Below, piece by piece: positions 51,650 to 63,828 of a stretch of DNA of 64,000 nt (its first letter is position 1; each line of letters opens with the position of its first letter). A program made the translations under genes and the position numbers. Source of the stretch: Xylocopa sonorina. Taxonomy: Eukaryota; Arthropoda; Insecta; Hymenoptera; Apidae. The DNA is taken from positions 558,001-622,000 of the forward strand of contig NW_027490242.1 in the NCBI RefSeq assembly GCF_050948175.1, written 5' to 3'. The notes below the pieces were generated by a model. It worked only from the letters and a program-made list of their open reading frames with translations, had not been told where the DNA came from and ran no database searches.

Positions 51650-54085
51650 TCTCATTTCTATGTTTCATGGTAAGATATAATATGATTTGCGAAGTGTCAT
51701 GTATTCCTCGTCTACACTTCAAATGAATGTAAATGCGACACTTCCTCGCTAGGAAATAGCGTTTGCAGATGTCTACGTATCGTAGAAATAGATTTCTAAT
51801 GCTTCTTAAAACGCGATATCGCATCTCATTTCTATGTTTCATGGTAAGATATTATATAATTTGCGAAGTGTTATGTATTCCTCGTCTACACTTCAAATGA
51901 ATGTAAATGCGACACTTCCTTGCAAGGAAATAGCGTTTGCAGATGTGTACGTGTCGTAGAAATAGAGTTCTTATGATTCTTAAAACGCGATATCGCATAT
52001 CATTTCTATGTTTCATGGTAAGATATAATATGATTTGCGAAGTGTTATGTATTCCTCGTCTACACTTCAAATGAATGTAAATGCGACACTTCCTTGCAAG
52101 GAAATAGCGCTTGCAGATATCTACGTATCGAAGCAATAGAGTTCAAATGCTTCTTAGAACGAGATATTGCATCTCATATCTATGTTTCATGATAAGATAT
52201 TATATTCATTGCGAAGTGTTATGCTTTCCTCGTCTACGATTCAAATGAATGTAAATGCGACAATTCCTTGCAAGGAAATAGCGTTTGCAGATGTCTACGT
52301 ATCGTAGCAATAGAGATCTTATGATTCTTAAAACGCGATATCGCATCTCACTTCGATGTTTCATGGTAAGGTATAATATTCACTGCGAATTGTTATGCAT
52401 TCCTCGTCTACGATTCAAATGAAGGTAAATGCGACACTTCCTTGCAAGGAAATAGCGTTTGCAGATGTCTACGTATCGTAGCAATAGAGTTCATATGATT
52501 CTTAAAACGCGATATAGCATCTCATTTCTATGTTTCATGGTAAGATATAACATGATTTGCGAAGTGTTATGTATTCCTCGTCTACACTTCAAATGAATGT
52601 GAATGCGATACTTCCTCGCTAGGAAATAGAGTTTGCAGATGTCTACGTATCGTAGCAATAGTGTTCATATGATTCTTAAAACGCGATATCGCATCTCATT
52701 TCCATGTTTCATGGTAAGATATAACATGATTTGCGAAGTGTTATGTATTCCTCGTCTACACTTCAAATGAATGTGAATGCGATATTTCCTCGCTAGGAAA
52801 TAGCGTTTGCAGATGTCTACGTATCGTAGCAATAGATTTCTAATGCTTCTTAAAACGCGATTTCGCATCTCATTTCTATGTTTCATGGTAAGATATAATA
52901 TGATTTGCGAAGTGTCATGTATTCCTCGTCTACACTTCAAATGAGTGTAAATGCGACACTTCCTCTCCAGGAAATAGCGTTTGCAGATGTCTACCTATCG
53001 TAGCAATAGATTTCTAATGCTTCTTAAAACGCGATATCGCATCTCATTTCTATGTTTCATGGTAAGATATTATATAATTTGCGAAGTGTTATGTATTCCT
53101 CGTCTACACTTCAAATGAATGTGAATGCGACACTTCCCTGCTAGGAAATAGCGTCTGCAGATGTCTGGGTATCGTAGCAATAGTGTTCTAATGCTTCTTA
53201 AAACGCGATATCGCATCTCATTTCTATCTTTCATGGTAAGATATAATATGATTTGCGAAGTGTCACGTATTCCTCGTCTACACTTCAAATGAATGTAAAT
53301 GCGACACTTCCTTGCTAGGAAATAGCGTCTGCAGATGTCTAGGTATCGTAGCAATAGTGTTCTAATGCTTCTTAAAACGCGATATCGCATCTCATTTCTA
53401 TGTTTCATGGTAAGATATAATATGATTTGCGAAGTGTCATGTATTCCTCGTCTACACTTCAAATGAATGTAAATGCGACACTTCCTTGCTAGGAAATAGC
53501 GTCTGCAGATGTCTAGGTAACATAGCAGTAGTGCTCTAATGCTTCTTAAAACGCGATATCGCATCTCATTTCGATGTTTCATGGTAAGGTATAATATTCA
53601 TTGCGAATTGTTATGCATTCCTCGTCTACGATTCAAATGAAGGTAAATGCGACACTTCCTTGCAAGCAAGTAGCGTTTGCAGATGTCTACGTATCGTAGC
53701 AATAGAGTTCATATGATTCTTAAAACGCGATATCGCATCTCATTTGTATGTTTCATGGTAAGATATAACATGATTTGCGAAGTGTTATGTATTCCTCGTC
53801 TACACTTCAAATGAATGTGAATGCGATACTTCCTCGCTAGGAAATAGAGTTTGCAGATGTCTACGTATCGTAGCAATAGTGTTCATATGATTCTTAATAC
53901 GCGATATCGCATCTCATTTCCATGTTTCATGGTAAGATATAACATGATTTGCGAAGTGTTATGTATTCCTCGTCTACACTTCAAATGAATGTGAATGCGA
54001 TATTTCCTCGCTAGGAAATAGCGTTTGCAGATGTCTACGTATCGTAGCAATAGATTTCTAATGCTTCTTAAAACGCGATTTCGCA
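51650..54085 (+). repeat. 14-monomer higher-order repeat, unit 1 (2436 bp)
   Basis: First of nearly three tandem units. Diagnostic private variants in order: GTAGAAATAGATTTC, GTGTACGTGTCGTAGAAATAG, CGCATATCATTTC, CTTAGAACGAGATATTGC, TATGCTTTCCTCG, GCGACAATTCC, ATTCACTGCG, CGATATAGCATC, AAATAGAGTTTGC, GCGATATTTCCTCGC, CGCGATTTCGC, TTCCTCTCCAGG, CTTCCCTGCTAGG, GTCTGGGTATCG, TCACGTATTCC, GGTAACATAGC and GCAAGCAAGTAGCG. The left break is near the CGATATCGCATCTCAT segment. Confidence 0.93.
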
Positions 54086-56521
54086 CCTCATTTCTATGTT
54101 TCATGGTAAGATATAATATGATTTGCGAAGTGTCATGTATTCCTCGTCTACACTTCAAATGAATGTAAATGCGACACTTCCTCGCTAGGAAATAGCGTTT
54201 GCAGATGTCTACGTATCGTAGAAATAGATTTCTAATGCTTCTTAAAACGCGATATCGCATCTCATTTCTATGTTTCATGGTAAGATATTATATAATTTGC
54301 GAAGTGTTATGTATTCCTCGTCTACACTTCAAATGAATGTAAATGCGACACTTCCTTGCAAGGAAATAGCGTTTGCAGATGTGTACGTGTCGTAGAAATA
54401 GAGTTCTTATGATTCTTAAAACGCGATATCGCATATCATTTCTATGTTTCATGGTAAGATATAATATGATTTGCGAAGTGTTATGTATTCCTCGTCTACA
54501 CTTCAAATGAATGTAAATGCGACACTTCCTTGCAAGGAAATAGCGCTTGCAGATATCTACGTATCGAAGCAATAGAGTTCAAATGCTTCTTAGAACGAGA
54601 TATTGCATCTCATATCTATGTTTCATGATAAGATATTATATTCATTGCGAAGTGTTATGCTTTCCTCGTCTACGATTCAAATGAATGTAAATGCGACAAT
54701 TCCTTGCAAGGAAATAGCGTTTGCAGATGTCTACGTATCGTAGCAATAGAGATCTTATGATTCTTAAAACGCGATATCGCATCTCACTTCGATGTTTCAT
54801 GGTAAGGTATAATATTCACTGCGAATTGTTATGCATTCCTCGTCTACGATTCAAATGAAGGTAAATGCGACACTTCCTTGCAAGGAAATAGCGTTTGCAG
54901 ATGTCTACGTATCGTAGCAATAGAGTTCATATGATTCTTAAAACGCGATATAGCATCTCATTTCTATGTTTCATGGTAAGATATAACATGATTTGCGAAG
55001 TGTTATGTATTCCTCGTCTACACTTCAAATGAATGTGAATGCGATACTTCCTCGCTAGGAAATAGAGTTTGCAGATGTCTACGTATCGTAGCAATAGTGT
55101 TCATATGATTCTTAAAACGCGATATCGCATCTCATTTCCATGTTTCATGGTAAGATATAACATGATTTGCGAAGTGTTATGTATTCCTCGTCTACACTTC
55201 AAATGAATGTGAATGCGATATTTCCTCGCTAGGAAATAGCGTTTGCAGATGTCTACGTATCGTAGCAATAGATTTCTAATGCTTCTTAAAACGCGATTTC
55301 GCATCTCATTTCTATGTTTCATGGTAAGATATAATATGATTTGCGAAGTGTCATGTATTCCTCGTCTACACTTCAAATGAGTGTAAATGCGACACTTCCT
55401 CTCCAGGAAATAGCGTTTGCAGATGTCTACCTATCGTAGCAATAGATTTCTAATGCTTCTTAAAACGCGATATCGCATCTCATTTCTATGTTTCATGGTA
55501 AGATATTATATAATTTGCGAAGTGTTATGTATTCCTCGTCTACACTTCAAATGAATGTGAATGCGACACTTCCCTGCTAGGAAATAGCGTCTGCAGATGT
55601 CTGGGTATCGTAGCAATAGTGTTCTAATGCTTCTTAAAACGCGATATCGCATCTCATTTCTATCTTTCATGGTAAGATATAATATGATTTGCGAAGTGTC
55701 ACGTATTCCTCGTCTACACTTCAAATGAATGTAAATGCGACACTTCCTTGCTAGGAAATAGCGTCTGCAGATGTCTAGGTATCGTAGCAATAGTGTTCTA
55801 ATGCTTCTTAAAACGCGATATCGCATCTCATTTCTATGTTTCATGGTAAGATATAATATGATTTGCGAAGTGTCATGTATTCCTCGTCTACACTTCAAAT
55901 GAATGTAAATGCGACACTTCCTTGCTAGGAAATAGCGTCTGCAGATGTCTAGGTAACATAGCAGTAGTGCTCTAATGCTTCTTAAAACGCGATATCGCAT
56001 CTCATTTCGATGTTTCATGGTAAGGTATAATATTCATTGCGAATTGTTATGCATTCCTCGTCTACGATTCAAATGAAGGTAAATGCGACACTTCCTTGCA
56101 AGCAAGTAGCGTTTGCAGATGTCTACGTATCGTAGCAATAGAGTTCATATGATTCTTAAAACGCGATATCGCATCTCATTTGTATGTTTCATGGTAAGAT
56201 ATAACATGATTTGCGAAGTGTTATGTATTCCTCGTCTACACTTCAAATGAATGTGAATGCGATACTTCCTCGCTAGGAAATAGAGTTTGCAGATGTCTAC
56301 GTATCGTAGCAATAGTGTTCATATGATTCTTAATACGCGATATCGCATCTCATTTCCATGTTTCATGGTAAGATATAACATGATTTGCGAAGTGTTATGT
56401 ATTCCTCGTCTACACTTCAAATGAATGTGAATGCGATATTTCCTCGCTAGGAAATAGCGTTTGCAGATGTCTACGTATCGTAGCAATAGATTTCTAATGC
56501 TTCTTAAAACGCGATTTCGCA
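54086..56521 (+). repeat. 14-monomer higher-order repeat, unit 2 (2436 bp)
   Basis: Carries every marker of unit 1 at +2436 bp. I found no difference from unit 1 in the stretches compared line by line, including CATCTCACTTCGATG near 52347 and 54783. This is much closer identity than neighbouring monomers have with each other, so the copying is recent, or the identity is an assembly effect. Confidence 0.93.
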
Positions 56522-58440
56522 CCTCATTTCTATGTTTCATGGTAAGATATAATATGATTTGCGAAGTGTCATGTATTCCTCGTCTACACTTCAAATGAAT
56601 GTAAATGCGACACTTCCTCGCTAGGAAATAGCGTTTGCAGATGTCTACGTATCGTAGAAATAGATTTCTAATGCTTCTTAAAACGCGATATCGCATCTCA
56701 TTTCTATGTTTCATGGTAAGATATTATATAATTTGCGAAGTGTTATGTATTCCTCGTCTACACTTCAAATGAATGTAAATGCGACACTTCCTTGCAAGGA
56801 AATAGCGTTTGCAGATGTGTACGTGTCGTAGAAATAGAGTTCTTATGATTCTTAAAACGCGATATCGCATATCATTTCTATGTTTCATGGTAAGATATAA
56901 TATGATTTGCGAAGTGTTATGTATTCCTCGTCTACACTTCAAATGAATGTAAATGCGACACTTCCTTGCAAGGAAATAGCGCTTGCAGATATCTACGTAT
57001 CGAAGCAATAGAGTTCAAATGCTTCTTAGAACGAGATATTGCATCTCATATCTATGTTTCATGATAAGATATTATATTCATTGCGAAGTGTTATGCTTTC
57101 CTCGTCTACGATTCAAATGAATGTAAATGCGACAATTCCTTGCAAGGAAATAGCGTTTGCAGATGTCTACGTATCGTAGCAATAGAGATCTTATGATTCT
57201 TAAAACGCGATATCGCATCTCATTTCGATGTTTCATGGTAAGGTATAATATTCACTGCGAATTGTTATGCATTCCTCGTCTACGATTCAAATGAAGGTAA
57301 ATGCGACACTTCCTTGCAAGGAAATAGCGTTTGCAGATGTCTACGTATCGTAGCAATAGAGTTCATATGATTCTTAAAACGCGATATAGCATCTCATTTC
57401 TATGTTTCATGGTAAGATATAACATGATTTGCGAAGTGTTATGTATTCCTCGTCTACACTTCAAATGAATGTGAATGCGATACTTCCTCGCTAGGAAATA
57501 GAGTTTGCAGATGTCTACGTATCGTAGCAATAGTGTTCATATGATTCTTAAAACGCGATATCGCATCTCATTTCCATGTTTCATGGTAAGATATAACATG
57601 ATTTGCGAAGTGTTATGTATTCCTCGTCTACACTTCAAATGAATGTGAATGCGATATTTCCTCGCTAGGAAATAGCGTTTGCAGATGTCTACGTATCGTA
57701 GCAATAGATTTCTAATGCTTCTTAAAACGCGATTTCGCATCTCATTTCTATGTTTCATGGTAAGATATAATATGATTTGCGAAGTGTCATGTATTCCTCG
57801 TCTACAATTCAAATGAGTGTAAATGCGACACTTCCTCTCCAGGAAATAGCGTTTGCAGATGTCTACCTATCGTAGCAATAGATTTCTAATGCTTCTTAAA
57901 ACGCGATATCGCATCTCATTTCTATGTTTCATGGTAAGATATTATATAATTTGCGAAGTGTTATGTATTCCTCGTCTACACTTCAAATGAATGTGAATGC
58001 GACACTTCCCTGCTAGGAAATAGCGTCTGCAGATGTCTGGGTATCGTAGCAATAGTGTTCTAATGCTTCTTAAAACGCGATATCGCATCTCATTTCTATC
58101 TTTCATGGTAAGATATAATATGATTTGCGAAGTGTCACGTATTCCTCGTCTACACTTCAAATGAATGTAAATGCGACACTTCCTTGCTAGGAAATAGCGT
58201 CTGCAGATGTCTAGGTATCGTAGCAATAGTGTTCTAATGCTTCTTAAAACGCGATATCGCATCTCATTTCTATGTTTCATGGTAAGATATAATATGATTT
58301 GCGAAGTGTCATGTATTCCTCGTCTACACTTCAAATGAATGTAAATGCGACACTTCCTTGCTAGGAAATAGCGTCTGCAGATGTCTAGGTAACATAGCAG
58401 TAGTGCTCTAATGCTTCTTAAAACGCGATATCGCATCTCA
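56522..58440 (+). repeat. 14-monomer higher-order repeat, unit 3 (partial, 11 monomers)
   Basis: Continues the 2436-bp period and then departs near 58440. There units 1 and 2 read CATCTCATTTCGATG and this copy reads CATCTCATTTCTATG. Two private differences seen are CATCTCATTTCGATG near 57219 (CACTTCGATG in units 1 and 2) and CTACAATTCAAATGAG near 57804 (CTACACTTC in the others). Confidence 0.92.
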
Positions 58441-59150
58441 TTTCTATGTTTCATGGTAAGATATAATATGATTTGCGAAGTGTCATGTATTCCTCGTCTA
58501 CACTTCAAATGAATGTAAATGCGACACTTCCTTGCTAGGAAATAGCGTCTGCAGATGTCTAGGTATCGAAGCAATAGAGTTCAAGTGCTTCTTAAAACGA
58601 GATATTGCAACTCATATCTATGTTTCATGATAAGATATAATATTCATTGCGAATTGTTATGCATTCCTCGTCTACGATTCAAATGAATGTAAATGCGACA
58701 CTTCCTCGTAAGGAAATAGCGTTTGCAGATGTGTACGTATCGAAGCAATAGAGTTCAAATGCTTCTTCAAACGAGATATTGCATCTCATATCTATGTTTC
58801 ATGATAAGATATAATATGATTTGCGAAGTGTTATGTATTCCTCGTCTACACTTCAAATGAATGTAAATGCGACACTTCCTTGTTAGGAAATAGCATCTGC
58901 AGATGTCTAGGTATCGTAGCAATAGAGTTCTAATGCTTCTTAAAACGCGATATCGCATCTCGTTTCTATGTTTCATGGTAAGATGTAATATGATTTGCGA
59001 AGTGTTATGTATTCCTCGTCTACACTTCAATTGAATGTAAATGTGACACTTCCTTGCAAGGAAATAGCGTTTGCAGATGTCTACGTATCGTAGCAATAGG
59101 TTTCTAATGCTTCTTAAAACGCGATGTCGCATCTCATTTCTATGTTTCAT
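58441..59150 (+). repeat. 10-monomer offset duplication, copy 1
   Basis: Matches 60181-60890 at 1740 bp. Markers are AGAGTTCAAGTGCTTC, GATATTGCAACTCATATC, GCTTCTTCAAACGAG, TTCCTTGTTAGG, CATCTCGTTTC and AATAGGTTTC. It follows directly on the 14-mer block. The stretch 59151-60180 is ordinary monomers. Confidence 0.85.
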
Positions 59151-60180
59151 GGTAAGATATAATATGATTTGGGAAGTGTCATGTATTCCTCGTCTACACT
59201 TCAAATGAATGTAAATGCGACACTTCCTCGCTAGGAAATAGCGTTTGCAGATGTCTACGTATCGTAGCAATAGATTTCTAATGCTTCTTAAAACGCGATA
59301 TCGCATCTCACTTCTATGTTTCATGGTAAGATATTATATAATTTGCGAAGTGTTATTTATTCCTCGTCTACACTTCAAATGAATGTAAATGCGACACTTC
59401 CTTGCAAGGAAATAGCGTTTGCAGATGTGTACGTATCGTAGAAATAGAGTTCTTATGATTCTTAAAACGCGATATCGCATCTCATTTCTATGTTTCATGG
59501 TAAGGTATAATATGATTTGCGAAGTGTCATGAATTCATCGTCCACACTTCAAATGAATGTAAATGCGACACCTCCTTGCTAGGAAATAGCGTCTGCAGAT
59601 GTCTAGGTATCGTAGCAATAGTGTTCTAATGCTTCTTAAAACGCGATATCGCATCTCATTTCTATGTTTCATGGTAAGATATAATATGATTTGCGAAGTG
59701 TCTTGTATTCCTCGTCTACACTTCAAATGAATGTAAATGCGACACTTCCTTGTTAGGAAATAGCGTCTGCAGATGTCTAGGTATCGTAGCAATAGAGTTC
59801 TAATGCTTCTTAAAACGCGATTTCGCATCTCATTTCTATGTTTCATGGTAAGATATAATATGATTTGCGAAGTGTCATGTATTCCTCGTCTACACTTCAA
59901 ATGAGTGTAAATGCGACACTTCCTCTCCAGGAAATAGCGTTTGCAGATGTCTACGTATCGTAGCAATGGATTTCTAATGCTTCTTAAAACGCGATATCGC
60001 ATCTCATTTCTATGTTTCATGGCAAGATATTACATAATTTGCGAAGTGTTATGTATTCCTCGTCTACACTTCAAATGAATGTAAATGCGACACTTCCTCG
60101 CTAGGAAATAGCGTTTGCAGATGTCTACGTATCGTAGCAATAGATTTCTAATGCCTCTTAAAACGCGATATCGCATCTCA

Positions 60181-60890
60181 TTTCTATGTTTCATGGTAAG
60201 ATATAATATGATTTGCGAAGTGTCATGTATTCCTCGTCTACAATTCAAATGAATGTAAATGCGACACTTCCTTGCTAGGAAATAGCGTCTGCAGATGTCT
60301 AGGTATCGAAGCAATAGAGTTCAAGTGCTTCTTAAAACGAGATATTGCAACTCATATCTATGTTTCATGATAAGATATAATATTCATTGCGAATTGTTAT
60401 GCATTCCTCGTCTACGATTCAAATGAATGTAAATGCGACACTTCCTTCCAAGGAAATAGCGTTTGCAGATATGTACGTATCGAAGCAATAGTGTTCAAAT
60501 GCTTCTTCAAACGAGATATTGCATCTCATTTCTATGTTTCATGATAAGATATAATATGATTTGCGAAGTGTTATGTATTCCTCGTCTACACTTCAAATGA
60601 ATGTAAATGCGACACTTCCTTGTTAGGAAATAGCGTCTGCAGATGTCTAGGTATCGTAGCAATAGAGTTCTAATGCGTCTTAAAACGCGATATCGCATCT
60701 CGTTTCTATGTTTCATGGTAAGATGTAATATGATTTGCGAAGTGTTATGTATTCCTCGTCTACACTTCAAATGAATGTAAATGTGACACTTCCTTGCAAG
60801 GAAATAGCGTTTGCAGATGTCTACGTATCGTAGCAATAGGTTTCTAATGCTTCTTAAAACGCGATGTCGCATCTCATTTCTATGTTTCAT
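60181..60890 (+). repeat. 10-monomer offset duplication, copy 2
   Basis: Partner of 58441-59150 with a few differences, such as CTTCCTTCCAAGG for CTTCCTCGTAAGG and ATGCGTCTT for ATGCTTCTT. Confidence 0.85.
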
Positions 60891-63604
60891 GGTAAGGTAT
60901 AATATGATTTGCGAAGTGTTATGTATTCCTCGTCTACACTTCAAATGAATCTAAATGCGACACTTCCTTGCAAGGAAATAGCGTTTGCAGATGTCCACGT
61001 ATCGTAGCAATAGATTTCTAATGCTTCTTTAAACGCGATATCGCATCCCATTTCTATGTTTCATGGTAAGATATAATATGATTTGCGAAGTGTCATGTAT
61101 TCCTCGTCTACACTTCAAATGAATGTAAATGCGACACATCCTTGCTAGGAAATAGCGTCTGCAGATGTCTAGGTATCGTAGCAATAGAGTTCTAATGCTT
61201 CTTAAAACGCGATTTCGCATCTCATTTCTATGTTTCATGGTAAGGTATAATATGATTTGCGAAGTGTTATGTATTCCTCGTCTACACTTCAAATGAATGT
61301 GAATGCGACACTTCCTCGCTAGGAAATAGCGTTTGCAGATGTCTACGTATCGTAGCAATAGATTTCTAATGCTTCTTAAAACGCGATATCTCATCTCATT
61401 TCTATGTTTCATGGTAAGATATAATATGATTTGCGAAGTGTCACGTATTCATCGTCTACACTTCAAATGTATGTAAATGCGACACTTCCTTGCTAGGAAA
61501 TAGCGTCTGCAGATGCCTAGGTATCGTAGCAATAGTGTTCTAATGCTTCTTAAAACGCGATATCGCATCTCATTCCTATGTTTCATGGTAAGATATAATA
61601 TGATTTGCGAAGTGTCATGTATTCCTCGTCTACACTTCAAATGAATGTAAATGCGACACTTCCTTGCTAGGAAATAGCGTCTGCAGATGTCTAGGTATCA
61701 TAGCAGTAGTGTTCTAATGCTTCTTAAAACGCGATATCGCATCTCATTTCTATGTTTCATGGTAAGATATAATATGATTTGCGAAGTGTTATGTATTTCT
61801 CGTCTACACTTCAAATGAATGTAAATGTGACACTTCCTTGCATGGAAATATCGTTTGCAGATGTCTACGTATCGAAGCAATAGAGTTCAAATGCTTCTTA
61901 GAACGAGATATTGCAACTCATATCTATGTTTCATGATAAGATATAATATTCATTGCGAAGTGTTATGCATTCCTCGTCTACACTTCAAATGAGTGTAAAT
62001 GCGAACCTTCCTTGCAAGGAAATAGCGTTTACAGATGTCTACGTATCATAGCAATAGATTTCTAATGCTTCTTAAAACGCGATATCGCATCTCATTTCTA
62101 TGTTTCATGGTAAGATATAATATGATTTGCGAAGTGTCATGTATTCCTCGTCTACACTTCAAATGAATGTAAATGCGACACTTCCTTGCTAGGAAATAGC
62201 GTCTGCAGATACTTACGTATCGTAGCAATAGTGTTCTAATGCTTCTTAAAACGCGATATCGCACCTCATTTCTATGTTTCATGGTAAGATGTAATATGAT
62301 TTGCGAAGTGTCATGCATTCCTCGTCTACACTTCAAGTGAATGTAAATGCGACACTTCCTTGTTAGGAAATAGCGTCTGCAGATGTCTACGTATCGAAGC
62401 AATAGTGTTCAAATGCTTCTTAAAACGAGATATTGCATCTCATATCTATGTTTCATGATAAGATATAATATGATTTGCGAAGTGTTATGAATTCCTCGTC
62501 TACACATCCAATGAATGTAAATGCGACACTTCCTTGCAAGGAAATAGCGTTTGCAGATGTCTACGTATCGAAGCAATAGAGTTCAATTGCTCCTTAAAAC
62601 GAGATATTGCATCTCATATCTATGTTTCTCGATAAGATATGATATTCATTGCGAAGTGTTATGCATTCCTCGTATACGATTCAAATGAATGTAAATGCAA
62701 CACTTCCTTGCAAGGAAATAGCGTTTGCAGATGTCTACGTATCGTAGCAATGGATTTCTGATGCTTCTTAGAACGCGATTTCGCATCTCATATCTATCTG
62801 TCATGGTAAGATATAATATGATTTGCGAAGTGTCATGTATTCCTCGTCTACACTTCAAATGAATGTAAATGCGACACTTCCTTGCAAGGAAATAGCGTCT
62901 GCAGATGTCTACGTATCGAAGCAATAGAGTTCAAATGCTTCTTAAAACGAGATATTGCATCTCATATCTATGTTTCATGATAAGATATAATATGATTTGC
63001 GAAGTGTTATGAATTCCTCGTCTACACATCCAATGAATGTAAATGCGACACTTCCTTGCAAGGAAATAGCGTTTGCAGATGTCTACGTATCGAGGCAATA
63101 GAGTTCAAATGCTTCTTAAAACGAGATATTGCATCTCATATCTATGTTTTATGATAAGATATAATATTCATTGCGAAGTGTTATGCATTCCTCGTCTACG
63201 ATTGAAATGAATGTAAATGCGACACTTCCTTGCAAGGAAATAGCGTTTGCAGATGTCTACGTATCGTAGCAATAGAGTTCTTATGATTCTTAAAACGCGA
63301 TATTCCATCTCATTTCTATGTTTCATGGTAAGATATAATATGATTTGCGAAGTATCATGTATTCCTCGTCTACACTTCAAACGAATGTAAATGCGACACT
63401 TCCTTGCAAGGAAATAGCGTTTGCAGATGTCTACGTATCGAAGCAGTAGAGTTCAAATGCTTCTTAAAACGAGATATTGCATCTCATATCTATGTTTCAT
63501 GATAAGATATAATATTCATTGCGAAGTGTTATGCATTCCTCGTCTACACTTCAAATGAATGTAAATGCGACACTTCCTTGCAAGGAAATAGCGTTTGCAG
63601 ATGT

Positions 63605-63617
63605 CTACGTATCGTAG
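63605..63617. other. Representative inverted repeat CTACG-TAT-CGTAG
   Basis: Five-base arms around TAT, centred about 30 bp after the central dyad. Haplotypes with CTAGGTATCGTAG, CTACCTATCGTAG or CTACGTATCGAAG each lose one pair, so this symmetry is less well kept than that of the central dyad. Confidence 0.55.
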
Positions 63618-63747
63618 CAATAGAGTTCTTATAATTCTTAAAACGCGATATCGGCTCTCATTTCTATGTTTCATGGTAAGATATAGTATGATTTGCGAAG
63701 TGTTATGTATTCCTCGTCTACACTTCAAATGAATGTAAATGCGACAC

Positions 63748-63761
63748 TTCCTTGCAAGGAA
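63748..63761. other. Representative central dyad, perfect 14-bp palindrome
   Basis: TTCCTTGCAAGGAA is its own reverse complement. The element recurs once per monomer as TTCCT-4 nt-AGGAA (TTGCAAGG, TTGCTAGG, TCGCTAGG or TTCCTAGG cores). Diverged family members keep symmetry with other bases (TTTCTAGAAA at 251-260, AATTTCTAGGAAATT at 423-437). A dimeric DNA-binding protein is one possible reason; no factor is identified. Confidence 0.7.
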
Positions 63762-63818
63762 ATAGCGTTTGCAAATGTCTACCTATCGTAGCAATAGTGT
63801 TCTAATGCTTCTAAAAAC

Positions 63819-63828
63819 GCGATATCGC
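63819..63828. other. Representative palindrome GCGATATCGC
   Basis: A perfect 10-bp palindrome present in most monomers. The alternative haplotype has a hairpin-capable GAGAT-ATTGC-ATCTC at the same place (for example 63471-63485). The left portion often has GCCATATCGC and lacks the palindrome. Confidence 0.6.

Noticed and set aside
51650..58440. Treating the three near-identical units purely as an assembly error
   Set aside because: Unit 3 has private differences (near 57219 and 57804) and a different right junction near 58440, and an older relative exists at 48197. Real tandem copies are more likely, though reads are needed to be sure of the copy number.
63748..63761. Binding site for a named factor (STAT-like, heat-shock or ETS) from the TTCC...GGAA dyad
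   Set aside because: Arm spacing does not fit the heat-shock pattern and short GGAA matches are frequent by chance; only the symmetry is supported.
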